Positions 1 to 6,278 of a DNA stretch of 16,100 bases are shown here, piece after piece. The DNA is from Candidatus Pacearchaeota archaeon (GTDB taxonomy: Archaea > Nanoarchaeota > Nanoarchaeia > Pacearchaeales > GW2011-AR1): contig NZAS01000193.1 in assembly GCA_002686195.1 (NCBI GenBank), positions 1 through 16,100 of the forward strand, read 5' to 3'. A model generated the notes under the pieces. The model saw only the letters and a list, made by a program, of their open reading frames with translations. It was not told the origin of the DNA and ran no database searches. A program made the position numbers and the translations under genes. Numbering within the stretch: position 1 is the first letter of the stretch; each line of letters begins with the position of its first letter.

Positions 1-109
1 CAGTAATCTCATCAACAGCCAAATTCCCAAACACTAACACAGAAATAATCAACCCTAAAACAACAATCCCAAAAATCCACAGCCCCTCAATATTATAAGG
101 ACTTCTCAT
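1..109 (-). CDS. Partial small membrane protein, N-terminal part
   Basis: An ATG at 109-107 opens a frame that stays open to the window edge (36 codons), so the C-terminus is missing. The visible protein starts MRSPYNIEGLW and then has one strongly hydrophobic stretch (about residues 11-28, FGIVVLGLIISVLVF) that reads as a transmembrane helix or uncleaved signal anchor. The start lies inside the last codons of the upstream gene (17 nt overlap), which fits translation from the same mRNA. I do not recognise a family. Together with its upstream neighbour it makes a pair of small membrane proteins. The call rests on the open frame, the hydrophobic segment and the tight overlap. Confidence 0.55.
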   Translation of the reverse strand, partial: MRSPYNIEGLWIFGIVVLGLIISVLVFGNLAVDEIT

Positions 110-398
110 TTTCAACCTTCTTCTTTTTAGCTTTCTCCTTCTCAACCATCTTCGGATTCCCATATTTCTCATCAAATCTTTTCCTCACAAAAACCACTGC
201 AACCAATAAAACAGCCAAAGCAACAGCAATAACTACAAAAGAAGTCCCCCAACTCAACCATTTACCAACATCAAACCCATCTTCACCAGGAGAAAGGAAA
301 ACCCCATCTTCCCTAACAGACTCATAAGCAATACTCAAAACAAACGCCAAAACCAAAACTAAAGCAATCGAATAAAAAATCTTTGTCCTCTTTTCCAT
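93..398 (-). CDS. Small two-helix membrane protein with Lys-rich tail
   Basis: The 101-residue protein has a short basic N-terminus (MEKRTK), a first hydrophobic helix (about 8-25), an acidic/Gly-containing loop (about 28-46, with SPGEDGFDVG), a second long hydrophobic helix (about 49-71) and a cytoplasmic-looking basic tail rich in Lys (KEKAKKKKVENEK). Both helices and the positive tail suggest an inner-membrane protein with both ends inside. No catalytic motif or family is recognised. The start is supported by a TATA-like box about 25 nt upstream, implying a leaderless mRNA. The stop overlaps the next small membrane gene, so the two are probably cotranscribed. Confidence 0.7.
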   Translation of the reverse strand: MEKRTKIFYSIALVLVLAFVLSIAYESVREDGVFLSPGEDGFDVGKWLSWGTSFVVIAVALAVLLVAVVFVRKRFDEKYGNPKMVEKEKAKKKKVENEKSL

Positions 399-417
399 GT
401 TAAAACTAAAAAAACAG

Positions 418-428
418 ATTATATAAAT
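418..428 (-). promoter_or_regulatory. TATA-like box for the 93-398 gene
   Basis: On the minus strand this reads ATTTATATAAT, centred about 25 nt before the ATG at 398. Such a spacing leaves no room for a leader, so transcription probably begins at or next to the start codon. Confidence 0.6.
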
Positions 429-442
429 CTAATTTCTACAAC

Positions 443-480
443 AATAAGACAGCCCTTCCAGTAATTGGCTGTCCAATTGG
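443..480. repeat. Hairpin repeat copy A (GACAGCC / GGCTGTC)
   Basis: GACAGCC (448-454) pairs with GGCTGTC (467-473), a 7-bp stem with a 12-nt loop. It is flanked by AATAA on the left and CCAATTGG (473-480, itself palindromic) on the right. It is one of five related hairpins in the window whose stems differ but remain paired. It lies between the ligase stop and the promoter of the next minus-strand gene. In the minus-strand sense the stem is followed by TTATT, so it could also act as a 3'-end or processing signal. Confidence 0.75.
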
Positions 481-485
481 TTTTA

Positions 486-500
486 GGGTGGATGGATGGG
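486..500 (+). other. G-tract run 1 (possible G-quadruplex)
   Basis: GGGTGGATGGATGGG, preceded by AATTGGTTTTA and followed by TTA. It has four G-tracts, two of them only GG, so any quadruplex would be weaker than at the other sites. It is nearly identical to run 2 over the shared stretch beginning AATTGGTTTTAGGGTGGATGG. It lies 20 nt beyond the ligase stop codon. Confidence 0.65.
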
Positions 501-520
501 TTATCTATCACTCCCTTTCC

Positions 521-2218
521 TTAGCTCTCTTTCTTAATCTCAGCCAAAGTAGTAATCTCCTTAACGGGCTTTTCAGGCCTATAAGCAGTTATCCTAGGGA
601 ACCTCAAAGCAAAACCAGACTCATAACTAGGACTTTTCTGAACATCTTGATACGTAACAGAAACAACAATACTCGGCTTAACTTTGACATATTGTCCTTT
701 CGTCTCCTCAATAAGGGGCTTCAAAATCTTAGTCATCTCAGCATATGTCGTCCCTTCCTCACTTTCTATTTCTTTCAATCCCGAAGAAACCTTCCCAACA
801 CCCAAATATTTTCCATCATTCAAACAAGCAACATAATAAGAAGTAAGCCAACCCCCCCTCTTCCCCGTTCCATATTCTGCTCCAATTATAACCAAATCCA
901 AATCCTTAACTTCAGGTTTCATCTTAACAATATAACCAACCCTTCTGCCCTGCCTATAAGAAGCCTTCAAATTCTTAAACATGACACCTTCCTCTCCCAT
1001 TTTCAAAGCCTCCTCATAAAACTCCCGTGCCTTTTTTTCAGAATCAGTAACAATTTGCATAGCCACCCTTATTTTCAATTTCCTATTGCTCACAATCTTC
1101 TCAACAATCTTCCTCCTTTTCTCAAATTCCAAAGGCATTAGATTCTTCCCATCCAAATACAAAACATCAAAGATATTCAATTCAATAGGTAATTTCTTTG
1201 CCAACTCTTCAATATCATACTTCCTCTTTATCCTCTGGCTTATAGCCTGAAAAGGCATATACTTCTTTGTCTCTGAATCGAAACCAACCGCCTCAGAATC
1301 TAAAAGAAAACTATCTCCCTTAACATATTTGCTGACAACAGAAACAACATCAGGGAACTGTTTAGTAACTTCTTCCAACCTCCTTGTAAATAACTTAACC
1401 TCTCCGTTACTTTCTTTAGAAATAATCATCCTAAATCCATCATATTTATGCTCAATCGCAGCAGGCTTACCAACAATTCTAAATGCTTCTTCTATCTCTG
1501 TAACTTTCACAGGCAAAAGAACATTAATAGGTCTCCCCGGATGAACTTTCAATTTTCCAAGAGCACTTTTTCCTTCCGCAGCCGCCTCGACAACTTCCGC
1601 AAAATCCCCAGTTAAATCATAAGCCTCCTCAACTTTAAAGATAATCTCCTTCTTCTTTTCAGATTCCTCCCCAAATTCAAAAAAAGCCTCCGCAATCCCA
1701 TCTCTAATTATCCCATCAGCAATCCCCACTCTCAAATCAGAAAGCAAAGTCCTAACAATATACTTAGCTTCCTTCCCAGTTGCCTGCCCCAATAACTCAC
1801 TCACTAAACCAAGTTTTCTATCAACAGCCCCCTTACCTTCAATCTCCATAATTTTTCTTAAATTATCAAATACTTTATCTGTCTTCAGTTTCCCAGAAAA
1901 AAGAACTCCCTGCTTCCTCTTATCTGCAAATTCCTCAGCTATCTCCCCCAAATCACCTATCTTCCTTAATCTAGTAACAATCTCATTCTCAGAAACCCCG
2001 AAGCCCTTTGAAATAGCCTTAATAGCCAACTGCCTTGAAATCCCAATCTCTCGAGCATCATAATCGGGAACAACCTTCCCCTTCAAAAGATAAACCCACT
2101 CAGCCTTCCCTTTCTTCTCCAATTTTTTCAGAAACAGGGCTAATATCGTCGCCTTTTCAAGCTTCTTCGTCGTGGAAGCCAAAGATTCATACACATCTAC
2201 AAACTCCGAATAATCCAT
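521..2218 (-). CDS. lig: ATP-dependent DNA ligase
   Basis: This 565-aa enzyme seals nicks in DNA using ATP, as in archaeal replication and repair. The length fits archaeal/eukaryotic ligase I (about 550-600). The N-terminal alpha-helical DNA-binding domain covers roughly residues 1-225. The nucleotidyltransferase core holds the catalytic-lysine motif KYDG (K258, in EHKYDGFRM), then FTRRLEEVTKQFPD, LDSEAVGFD, FDVLYLDG, EEGVMFKNLKASYRQGRR and VKMKPE (motif V lysines). A C-terminal OB fold follows (about 435-565), ending with the SPSYESGFALRFPRI stretch typical of the family. The ATG at 2218 has an AT-rich TATA-like box 25 nt upstream, and the radB stop lies just beyond, so ligase probably has its own leaderless transcript even though the gap is only 32 nt. 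All core motifs are intact. Confidence 0.97.
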   Translation of the reverse strand: MDYSEFVDVYESLASTTKKLEKATILALFLKKLEKKGKAEWVYLLKGKVVPDYDAREIGISRQLAIKAISKGFGVSENEIVTRLRKIGDLGEIAEEFADKRKQGVLFSGKLKTDKVFDNLRKIMEIEGKGAVDRKLGLVSELLGQATGKEAKYIVRTLLSDLRVGIADGIIRDGIAEAFFEFGEESEKKKEIIFKVEEAYDLTGDFAEVVEAAAEGKSALGKLKVHPGRPINVLLPVKVTEIEEAFRIVGKPAAIEHKYDGFRMIISKESNGEVKLFTRRLEEVTKQFPDVVSVVSKYVKGDSFLLDSEAVGFDSETKKYMPFQAISQRIKRKYDIEELAKKLPIELNIFDVLYLDGKNLMPLEFEKRRKIVEKIVSNRKLKIRVAMQIVTDSEKKAREFYEEALKMGEEGVMFKNLKASYRQGRRVGYIVKMKPEVKDLDLVIIGAEYGTGKRGGWLTSYYVACLNDGKYLGVGKVSSGLKEIESEEGTTYAEMTKILKPLIEETKGQYVKVKPSIVVSVTYQDVQKSPSYESGFALRFPRITAYRPEKPVKEITTLAEIKKES

Positions 2219-2238
2219 ATTTACAAAGATAAAACAAG

Positions 2239-2246
2239 ATATTTAA
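2239..2246 (-). promoter_or_regulatory. TATA-like box for ligase
   Basis: TTAAATAT on the minus strand, centred about 25 nt before the ligase ATG, at the same spacing as other promoters in the window. Confidence 0.5.
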
Positions 2247-2250
2247 TTGT

Positions 2251-2955
2251 TTATATCCAACCCCTCTTCCGAACCCCTTTTTCAAAAATCTGAAAAACCA
2301 ATTCTTTATCTCCTAAAGACCTATGTTTCCTCAACCTCGCCGACCGCCGCCCCTTATCATGGTTCAGCTCAATATGACACTTCCCCCAATATTGCAAAAT
2401 ATCTCCGCCAACCATCTTCCTCCCATCTTCCCAATTATAAGTTTGATTAGTAACCAGCACAGGAATCTCTTTCTTACGCGCAATCTCAGCCAAAGTCCTC
2501 ATCTGCTTAACAAGCTCAGAATTAACCTTCTGCATCTCCTTACGCTCCTCACCATTATCACGAGCAGCCGCAAAATCCAATCGATAAAGAATAGTCATTC
2601 CATCAATAACAATAAGTCTAATATGATTATTAGAGTCCTTCTTCAACTCTTTCAACAAATTCTCAAAATCCTTTTTCTGCTCACCAAAATTAGTTGGCTT
2701 CAACAACATGATATTTTTCAAAACCTTTTCATGCTCCCCATCAGACAACTGCTTAACTCTCTCTACAGAAAAACCTCCTTCAGTATCCATGTAAATCACT
2801 TTATTCCCTTTCTTAGCCTGGCTTACTGCAGCAAGCAAACAAAAATTCGTCTTACCCGTCCCCGCCCCCCCATAAATCACACTAATAATATCAGAATCAT
2901 ATCCTCCATGCATCCACTTATTAAGGTCAAAAGACCCCGCACTTACTTTTACCAT
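2251..2955 (-). CDS. radB: RadB, RecA/Rad51-family recombination ATPase
   Basis: This 234-aa protein matches the short archaeal RadA paralogue RadB in length and layout: a RecA-type ATPase core without the N-terminal helix-hairpin-helix DNA-binding domain of RadA. Walker A is GGAGTGKT (29-36), followed by VIYMDTEGGFS (the conserved catalytic-Glu region), Walker B LIVID (114-118) and the VTNQTYNW segment (L2-adjacent). RadB is thought to act as an auxiliary factor for RadA in homologous recombination and to have weak ATPase activity. The C-terminus is short and basic (EKGVRKRGWI). The start is set by the ATG 25 nt after a clear TATA box, and ligase follows 32 nt downstream. This is a DNA-repair neighbourhood. 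Confidence 0.95.
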   Translation of the reverse strand: MVKVSAGSFDLNKWMHGGYDSDIISVIYGGAGTGKTNFCLLAAVSQAKKGNKVIYMDTEGGFSVERVKQLSDGEHEKVLKNIMLLKPTNFGEQKKDFENLLKELKKDSNNHIRLIVIDGMTILYRLDFAAARDNGEERKEMQKVNSELVKQMRTLAEIARKKEIPVLVTNQTYNWEDGRKMVGGDILQYWGKCHIELNHDKGRRSARLRKHRSLGDKELVFQIFEKGVRKRGWI

Positions 2956-2975
2956 GGACTACTCAACATACCCAG

Positions 2976-2985
2976 ATATATAAAA
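2976..2985 (-). promoter_or_regulatory. TATA box for radB
   Basis: TTTTATATAT on the minus strand, centred 25 nt before the radB ATG. It sits just before the stop codon of the upstream gene. Confidence 0.65.
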
Positions 2986-2989
2986 ATAA

Positions 2990-3232
2990 TTATAATACGC
3001 CATCATCTCTAAAATTCCGATATAACTTCTCTTTATCTTCCTCATCTCTAACCATGCCTATCAAACAATAAGCCGCGCTTTGTTTTATAGTCGGCCTAAT
3101 CCTCTCACCTTCAACAGTTACATGAACCAAATAATCTTCTGGTCTCCTTGCTTTTACGGGTGGCAAAGCAGCAATCTCTGCCAATATTCCAGGTCCATCA
3201 CCCGGACTTCTCCACCATGTATCTTGTGACAT
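2990..3232 (-). CDS. 80-aa conserved-looking orphan protein
   Basis: The 80-residue soluble protein begins MSQDTWWRSPGDGPG and ends RNFRDDGVL. An in-frame TTG 18 nt upstream could extend it, but the ATG at 3232 is preferred because a TATA box is centred exactly 25 nt before it. The middle contains alternating charged and hydrophobic residues (EDYLVHVTVEGERIRPTIKQSAAYCLIGM) with a Gly/Pro-rich N-terminus rich in Trp. There is no signal peptide, membrane helix or metal motif. The helical TIKQSAAYCLIGMVRDEEDKEKL part is faintly HEAT-repeat-like, but I cannot assign a family. It lies upstream of radB, which has its own promoter. Confidence 0.65.
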   Translation of the reverse strand: MSQDTWWRSPGDGPGILAEIAALPPVKARRPEDYLVHVTVEGERIRPTIKQSAAYCLIGMVRDEEDKEKLYRNFRDDGVL

Positions 3233-3252
3233 ATCCTTTAAAACAAACAAGA

Positions 3253-3263
3253 CTATATAAAAA
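3253..3263 (-). promoter_or_regulatory. TATA box for the 80-aa gene
   Basis: TTTTTATATAG on the minus strand, centred 25 nt before the ATG at 3232. It decides between that ATG and the upstream TTG at 3250. Confidence 0.65.
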
Positions 3264-3273
3264 TAATTATATT

Positions 3274-3280
3274 AAAAAAA
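3274..3280 (-). terminator. Oligo-T transcription terminator candidate
   Basis: A run of seven T on the minus strand starts 11 nt beyond the stop codon at 3292, at the end of the rpoL transcript. Archaeal RNA polymerase terminates at oligo-T stretches without needing a hairpin. It could alternatively be part of the AT-rich region upstream of the next TATA box. Confidence 0.45.
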
Positions 3281-3291
3281 CAAATTAGTTT

Positions 3292-3501
3292 CTACTTCTT
3301 TTTCTTCTTACCTTTGCCTTTAGCATCTTCAGGAGCACAGATTCCACAATGACTACAAGCCAAACCATGAATCAATATCAAAGCAGCTGCAACAATCACA
3401 ATCCACTTTCCAACAACTGCGCTAGAAATCAATGCGGGCCAAAGAGCAAAAACTATTATGACAATAGCCAAAACAGATTCAGTCCATTTACAATTAAACA
3501 T
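3292..3501 (-). CDS. Small two-helix membrane protein with CxxCxxC motif
   Basis: The 69-aa protein starts MFNCKWTES and has two hydrophobic helices (about 9-29 and 33-47), followed by CSHCGIC and a very basic C-terminal tail (KGKGKKKKK). The CxxCxxC cluster with the earlier Cys4 could bind a metal or form disulfides, but this is a guess. The start is firmly placed by a near-perfect Shine-Dalgarno sequence (AAGGAGG) 5 nt before the ATG. It follows rpoL after 47 nt without an evident TATA box, so it is likely the second gene of the rpoL operon. Small membrane proteins with Lys tails recur in this window (compare the 93-398 gene). Confidence 0.75.
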   Translation of the reverse strand: MFNCKWTESVLAIVIIVFALWPALISSAVVGKWIVIVAAALILIHGLACSHCGICAPEDAKGKGKKKKK

Positions 3502-3504
3502 TTT

Positions 3505-3514
3505 AACCTCCTTT
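3505..3514 (-). promoter_or_regulatory. Strong Shine-Dalgarno sequence
   Basis: AAAGGAGGTT on the minus strand, directly before the ATG of the 69-aa membrane protein. It shows that operon-internal genes here use ribosome binding sites while operon-first genes appear leaderless. Confidence 0.75.
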
Positions 3515-3548
3515 CGAACTTTAACTAAAACAGAGTAATTAATAAACC

Positions 3549-3806
3549 TTACTTCTTCTTCACGCCTTTCTCAAATTTTTCCAAATCCTTTTTAATAGTG
3601 CTTATTGCGTCACTAACAGCCTTCTTTATAGTCCCACTCTTACTTTCAATCCTAAAAATCACCGGCTTTGAAGGATGCTCCCTCTTCCAAGCAGCAAATT
3701 CAATCCCTTGTTCATTCAAATAATTTCTCAAAATCTCCGCTATAGTAACGTTATCAATTTTCAATTCAACACTACCTTTATCTTCTTTTACAATTTCAAC
3801 TTCCAT
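3549..3806 (-). CDS. rpoL: DNA-directed RNA polymerase subunit L (Rpo11)
   Basis: The 85-aa protein is recognisable as the archaeal Rpb11 homologue, which pairs with subunit D to form the assembly platform of RNA polymerase. Diagnostic parts are the N-terminal strand MEVEIVKEDKGSVELKI, the helix TIAEILRNYLNEQ (counterpart of the HTFLNLLRKEL helix of other archaea) and IEFAAWKREHP, the conserved FAAYKxxHP block, followed by a strand FRIESKSG and a long C-terminal helix (TIKKAVSDAISTIKKDLEKFEKG). Length is at the short end of the family (about 90-100). It has its own TATA box with leaderless spacing, shares a divergent intergenic region with the metallopeptidase gene, and is followed by a small membrane protein. 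Confidence 0.92.
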   Translation of the reverse strand: MEVEIVKEDKGSVELKIDNVTIAEILRNYLNEQGIEFAAWKREHPSKPVIFRIESKSGTIKKAVSDAISTIKKDLEKFEKGVKKK

Positions 3807-3825
3807 ATATTCAAATCAAAAAGTC

Positions 3826-3835
3826 TATATTTAAA
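3826..3835 (-). promoter_or_regulatory. TATA box for rpoL
   Basis: TTTAAATATA on the minus strand, centred about 25 nt before the rpoL ATG. It is preceded by a purine/pyrimidine stretch (ACC) that could serve as a BRE. Confidence 0.65.
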
Positions 3836-3855
3836 GGTTACTATAATTGGTTTTA

Positions 3856-3870
3856 GGGTGGATGGGAGGG
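3856..3870 (+). other. G-tract run 2 (possible G-quadruplex)
   Basis: GGGTGGATGGGAGGG, preceded by AATTGGTTTTA and followed by TT. It lies in the divergent gap between rpoL and the metallopeptidase, upstream of both TATA boxes. Unlike runs 1 and 3 it has no hairpin beside it, although the AATTGG linker is kept. Confidence 0.7.
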
Positions 3871-3882
3871 TTCAACAACAAG

Positions 3883-3891
3883 TATATAAAA
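3883..3891 (+). promoter_or_regulatory. TATA box for the metallopeptidase operon
   Basis: TATATAAAA centred 25 nt before the ATG at 3912. This supports that start rather than the far-upstream in-frame ATG at 3675, which would run through rpoL on the opposite strand. Confidence 0.7.
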
Positions 3892-3911
3892 TCAATTCTC
3901 TAAATATCAAC

Positions 3912-5012
3912 ATGAGAAACACTTCGGTAATAATAATCATCTCGATTCTATTATTAATCATAATCGCCACAATAATCCTAATCTCCCTCCCTCAAGAAGA
4001 AGAACTACCTTCTCCACAACTAGAAGAATGTCAAACCCTAAGTTACAACTCCGAATCAGCAATAAACCTTGTCTTCTTCGCTCCAAAAGAGCAAGCCCAA
4101 AAATACTATGATTCATTATTGCAATTCTCCCCGATGAAAGAAAACGCACAAGAATTCAACGCATTCTACATCTCAGACTATATTCCTGAATGTGAACTCT
4201 ACAAGGGCATCGCCCTCTTATGCTACTCAAACGACTTAGTAAAAAAAGCAGCCTCCTGCCCAGCAGATTATATAATAACAATCAGACAAGAAGAGCCAAG
4301 CATCCGCTCTTCATCATACTTAAACGTAATGAGCATAAACTCAGCTTATACAACCTCTGTCTTAGCCCATGAATTCGGCCACGCATTCGCAAACCTAGCA
4401 GAAGAATATGTCCCTGCTTCACTTCCAAGAGGACAAAAGAACTGCGTAAAAACATGTGACTCCTTCCAATCAGAAACAAACGGCTGCTTTGACGGCTGTT
4501 CCCAATCAAATTATAAGAGATCAATCAGCTCTGGAATCATGCGCACCCTTTCTTCCAACACATTCGGAATCTTTGACGAATCATTAATTTCAGAAAGAAT
4601 TTCTTCACACCAAAGCAAAGTAACAGCCAGTGCAATTTCAGATCCAAGGGACTGCTCCCAAGAAAAATATTATTCAATAACTTTCCAATTAACAAATGGA
4701 ATCTTCTCTCTAACTAACAAATCAATTGAATCAGGCTGCCAACCAACCTCTGGATTTGGACCCTCATCATATCAAATAATCAAAAACTCCCAAGTCTTAT
4801 CAACCAATGACATAAATCCACTAATAATCTTCACAGACCTCCCAGATGAAACTTCTTTGGACTTATCAGGAGAAACCCTAGATTATGAAGGCCCTGTTGT
4901 TCTCACAACTCCAGCAATCCCAATTGATGAAATTAAAATATTCGACTCTGACAGCAAAGAATTAATATCAGTAAACCTAAACGACATAGATTCGAGGCCA
5001 TGTAAAAAATGA
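3912..5012 (+). CDS. Secreted/anchored zinc metallopeptidase, M64-like
   Basis: The 366-aa protein starts MRNTSVIIIISILLLIIIAT, a signal peptide or N-terminal membrane anchor (about 5-25), so the body is outside the cell. The zinc-binding HEFGH lies at 153-157 and is followed by AFANLAEEYV. The pattern HEFGHxxxxLxxEY is that of peptidase family M64 (IgA-peptidase-like), where the residue before EY (E164/E165 region) is a candidate third ligand. Downstream are a Cys cluster (C178, C182, C192, C196) likely forming disulfides, and SSGIMRTLSSNTFG, which resembles the conserved S-IM region after the active site in that family. The rest (about 240-366) is a possible beta-rich domain. The start follows the promoter at leaderless spacing. 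The stop overlaps the pilin-like gene (ATGA), so the two are coupled. Substrate unknown. Confidence 0.8.
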   Translation: MRNTSVIIIISILLLIIIATIILISLPQEEELPSPQLEECQTLSYNSESAINLVFFAPKEQAQKYYDSLLQFSPMKENAQEFNAFYISDYIPECELYKGIALLCYSNDLVKKAASCPADYIITIRQEEPSIRSSSYLNVMSINSAYTTSVLAHEFGHAFANLAEEYVPASLPRGQKNCVKTCDSFQSETNGCFDGCSQSNYKRSISSGIMRTLSSNTFGIFDESLISERISSHQSKVTASAISDPRDCSQEKYYSITFQLTNGIFSLTNKSIESGCQPTSGFGPSSYQIIKNSQVLSTNDINPLIIFTDLPDETSLDLSGETLDYEGPVVLTTPAIPIDEIKIFDSDSKELISVNLNDIDSRPCKK

Positions 5013-5431
5013 TGAATAAAAAAGCCCTCTCAAACATCGTAGCAGTTTCCCTAATCATATTGCTATCAATAGCGGCCATCTCCCTTCTATCAGTATATGT
5101 CTTTGACATAATAAAATCACCAGCCCTCTCCCCAGAATATTCCTGCTTAAACCTACAGTTAGAGCCCCCAATACAAATTCAAAAAGCATGTTACAGTTCA
5201 GAAACAAGTGAAATCCAATTAACTCTAAAAAGATCTTCAGATGATTTAACCATAGATGCTCTAGATTTCATTCTAGACAATGAAGCATGGTGCTGTGGTG
5301 TTGATTGCCCTAACTGTGAAATCCTCTCTCAAGACACCACAAAAACCTATTACTTCCCAGAAACCTCTGACTCAATATCTCTAACATTCCAGAACTGCCT
5401 CCTAGACGAACAAGAAATACAAGCTTGCTAA
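5009..5431 (+). CDS. Archaeal type IV pilin-like protein
   Basis: The 140-aa protein has the layout of an archaeal pilin or pseudopilin: a short basic leader (MMNKK), the likely prepilin peptidase site KKA|LS and a continuous hydrophobic helix (about 9-34, IVAVSLIILLSIAAISLLSVYVF) that would form the filament core. The head domain is small and contains several Cys (C45, C61, C94-C95, C100, C103, C129, C140), suggesting disulfides. The gene begins in the last codons of the metallopeptidase (ATGATGA overlap; either the first or second ATG could be used). The two products may therefore be exported together, for example as a surface appendage and its processing protease, but that is inference. 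Its stop overlaps the stop of the convergent XRE gene by 4 nt. Confidence 0.75.
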   Translation: MMNKKALSNIVAVSLIILLSIAAISLLSVYVFDIIKSPALSPEYSCLNLQLEPPIQIQKACYSSETSEIQLTLKRSSDDLTIDALDFILDNEAWCCGVDCPNCEILSQDTTKTYYFPETSDSISLTFQNCLLDEQEIQAC

Positions 5432-6111
5432 TCCCCTATAAGTTCTATCTCATCCCCTAAAACATTAACATCTCTCTTTTTCTTTTCCCCTGAAACTTCC
5501 CTTTGATTCTCGGAAGTTTTAGGTACAGCGGACTTCCTGTCTGCTGTATCTTCACTATTCTTCTCAATCTCCTCCTCCAACAAAGCCCTCATAGGTTGCC
5601 CAAAATCCTTCCTATCCTTCCTAAGATTAATATTATAATACTCTTGCAACTTATTAACCAAAACAAAATCCCCTTCTTCAATCATCCCATTCTCAGCAAG
5701 TTTAACATCATCTTCCTCAATATTCAAAGCCTTAGCAACTTGCTTCCTAGAAAGACCCTTATCCCGCCGCGCCCTCATAAGCTCCCAATGAAAATTATCA
5801 ATCAAAGACCTAATCACCTGCTTCTTCTTCCAATCCAAAGGCTTCCTATAATCATCAAAAAGCATCTTCCTCTCTGGCTTCTTCTCACCCGAAACTTCCT
5901 CTCGGTTTTCGGAAGTTTTGGGGACAGCGGAGCTTTGCTCTGCTGTATCTGCTGTATCTTCTCTATCAATATTAGCTTTCTCCCCCCTTCTCAAAACAAC
6001 AAGCCCTTCCTGCCGAGCATAATCCCCTTCAACAACAACAATTTGCCCATCCTCAATTGCCTCTACAAAACCCTCCTTCAATTCCTCCTTCTCAGAATCC
6101 CATTCTTCCAT
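5428..6111 (-). CDS. XRE/MBF1-like helix-turn-helix protein
   Basis: The 227-aa protein has a Cro/C1-type helix-turn-helix at about 103-162: FHWELMRARRDKGLSRKQVAKALNIEEDDVKLAENG, then a further helix. This layout recalls MBF1 and other archaeal XRE regulators. The N-terminal 50 residues form a small acidic strand-rich region. On both sides of the HTH, in linkers at about 51-78 and 187-211, lies nearly the same peptide (EDTAD...SAVPKTSEN..EVSGEKK), encoded by two copies of a palindromic DNA repeat. The ATG at 6111 is chosen because the longer frame (6144) would begin inside a hairpin repeat and add a peptide read from promoter-like AT-rich DNA. No TATA box sits at the usual position; hairpin B occupies it. 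Regulatory target unknown. Confidence 0.8.
   Translation of the reverse strand: MEEWDSEKEELKEGFVEAIEDGQIVVVEGDYARQEGLVVLRRGEKANIDREDTADTAEQSSAVPKTSENREEVSGEKKPERKMLFDDYRKPLDWKKKQVIRSLIDNFHWELMRARRDKGLSRKQVAKALNIEEDDVKLAENGMIEEGDFVLVNKLQEYYNINLRKDRKDFGQPMRALLEEEIEKNSEDTADRKSAVPKTSENQREVSGEKKKRDVNVLGDEIELIGD
5492..5550. repeat. In-frame palindromic repeat, copy 1
   Basis: Two hairpins in a row inside the XRE coding sequence. GAAACTTCC (5492-5500) pairs with GGAAGTTTT (5512-5520). TACAGCGGAC (5524-5533) pairs with GTCTGCTGTA (5539-5548) around a 5-nt loop. It encodes SAVPKTSEN and flanking residues near the C-terminus. Copy 2 lies 399 bp away (133 codons). Confidence 0.8.
5891..5949. repeat. 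In-frame palindromic repeat, copy 2
   Basis: GAAACTTCC (5891-5899) pairs with GGAAGTTTT (5911-5919). ACAGCGGAGC (5924-5933) pairs with GCTCTGCTGT (5937-5946) around a 3-nt loop. Compared with copy 1, a C-G pair in the second stem became G-C, so pairing is kept although the bases changed. A second TGCTGTATC follows directly, making a 9-bp direct duplication that adds three residues (TADTAE). Confidence 0.8.
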
Positions 6112-6120
6112 TTTATATAT

Positions 6121-6155
6121 TATAAGACAGTAAATCCAAAGCAACTGTCCAATTT
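6121..6155. repeat. Hairpin repeat copy B (GACAGT / ACTGTC)
   Basis: GACAGT (6126-6131) pairs with ACTGTC (6144-6149), followed by CAATTT. The last stem base pair is T-A where copy C has C-G. It lies at -15 to -38 from the XRE start codon, where a TATA box would be expected. Confidence 0.75.
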
Positions 6156-6159
6156 CCTA

Positions 6160-6194
6160 ATAAGACAGCGCTTCTCTAAACAGCTGTCCAATTT
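6160..6194. repeat. Hairpin repeat copy C (GACAGC / GCTGTC)
   Basis: GACAGC (6164-6169) pairs with GCTGTC (6183-6188), flanked by AATAA and CAATTT. Its loop shares CTCTAAA with copy D. It is part of a three-copy cluster upstream of the XRE gene. Confidence 0.75.
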
Positions 6195-6236
6195 AGCAAA
6201 CAAAAAGCCTTTTTATTAATTATTGTGCTAAAGAAC

Positions 6237-6273
6237 AATAGGACAAAGCCACTCTAAATGTTTGTCCAATTGG
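6237..6273. repeat. Hairpin repeat copy D (GGACAAA / TTTGTCC)
   Basis: GGACAAA (6241-6247) pairs with TTTGTCC (6261-6267), flanked by AATA and CAATTGG. Two base pairs differ from copy C in a compensated way (G-C and C-G in copy C become A-T and A-T). Like copy A, it is followed by AATTGG, a T-run and a G-tract run. Confidence 0.75.
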
Positions 6274-6278
6274 ATTTT

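Noticed and set aside
443..500. Hairpin copy A as a classic bacterial intrinsic terminator of the ligase gene
   Set aside because: The stem is only 7 bp and followed by TTATTG rather than a T-run, and archaea do not need hairpins to terminate. The repeat-family explanation accounts for more of the data.
840..870. C-rich stretch in the ligase gene (G-rich on the minus strand) as another G-tract element
   Set aside because: It encodes the conserved GTGKRGGW of ligase and lacks the AATTGG-TTTT linker; its composition follows from Gly codons. The same holds for the radB P-loop near 2870.
488..1141. Long plus-strand frame opposite the ligase gene
   Set aside because: It is the antisense of a gene with all ligase motifs; its product is compositionally odd (Asn/Leu/Ile/Ser-rich) with no domain. 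The same applies to the plus-strand frames opposite radB, the XRE gene and the thioredoxin-like gene.
3675..3911. N-terminal extension of the metallopeptidase to an ATG at 3675
   Set aside because: It would run antisense through rpoL and across the TATA box and G-tract run; the ATG at 3912 is followed by a clear signal peptide and lies 25 nt after the TATA box.
6112..6144. Eleven-codon N-terminal extension of the XRE protein (MLWIYCLIIYK)
   Set aside because: It would be translated from the right arm and loop of hairpin B and AT-rich DNA; the next ATG gives a normal acidic N-terminus. I cannot exclude it fully because no TATA box decides the case.
6121..6273. Three spaced hairpins as a CRISPR array
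   Set aside because: The repeats are under 40 bp with irregular spacing, diverge in the stem, have no unique spacers of constant length and no cas genes are nearby.
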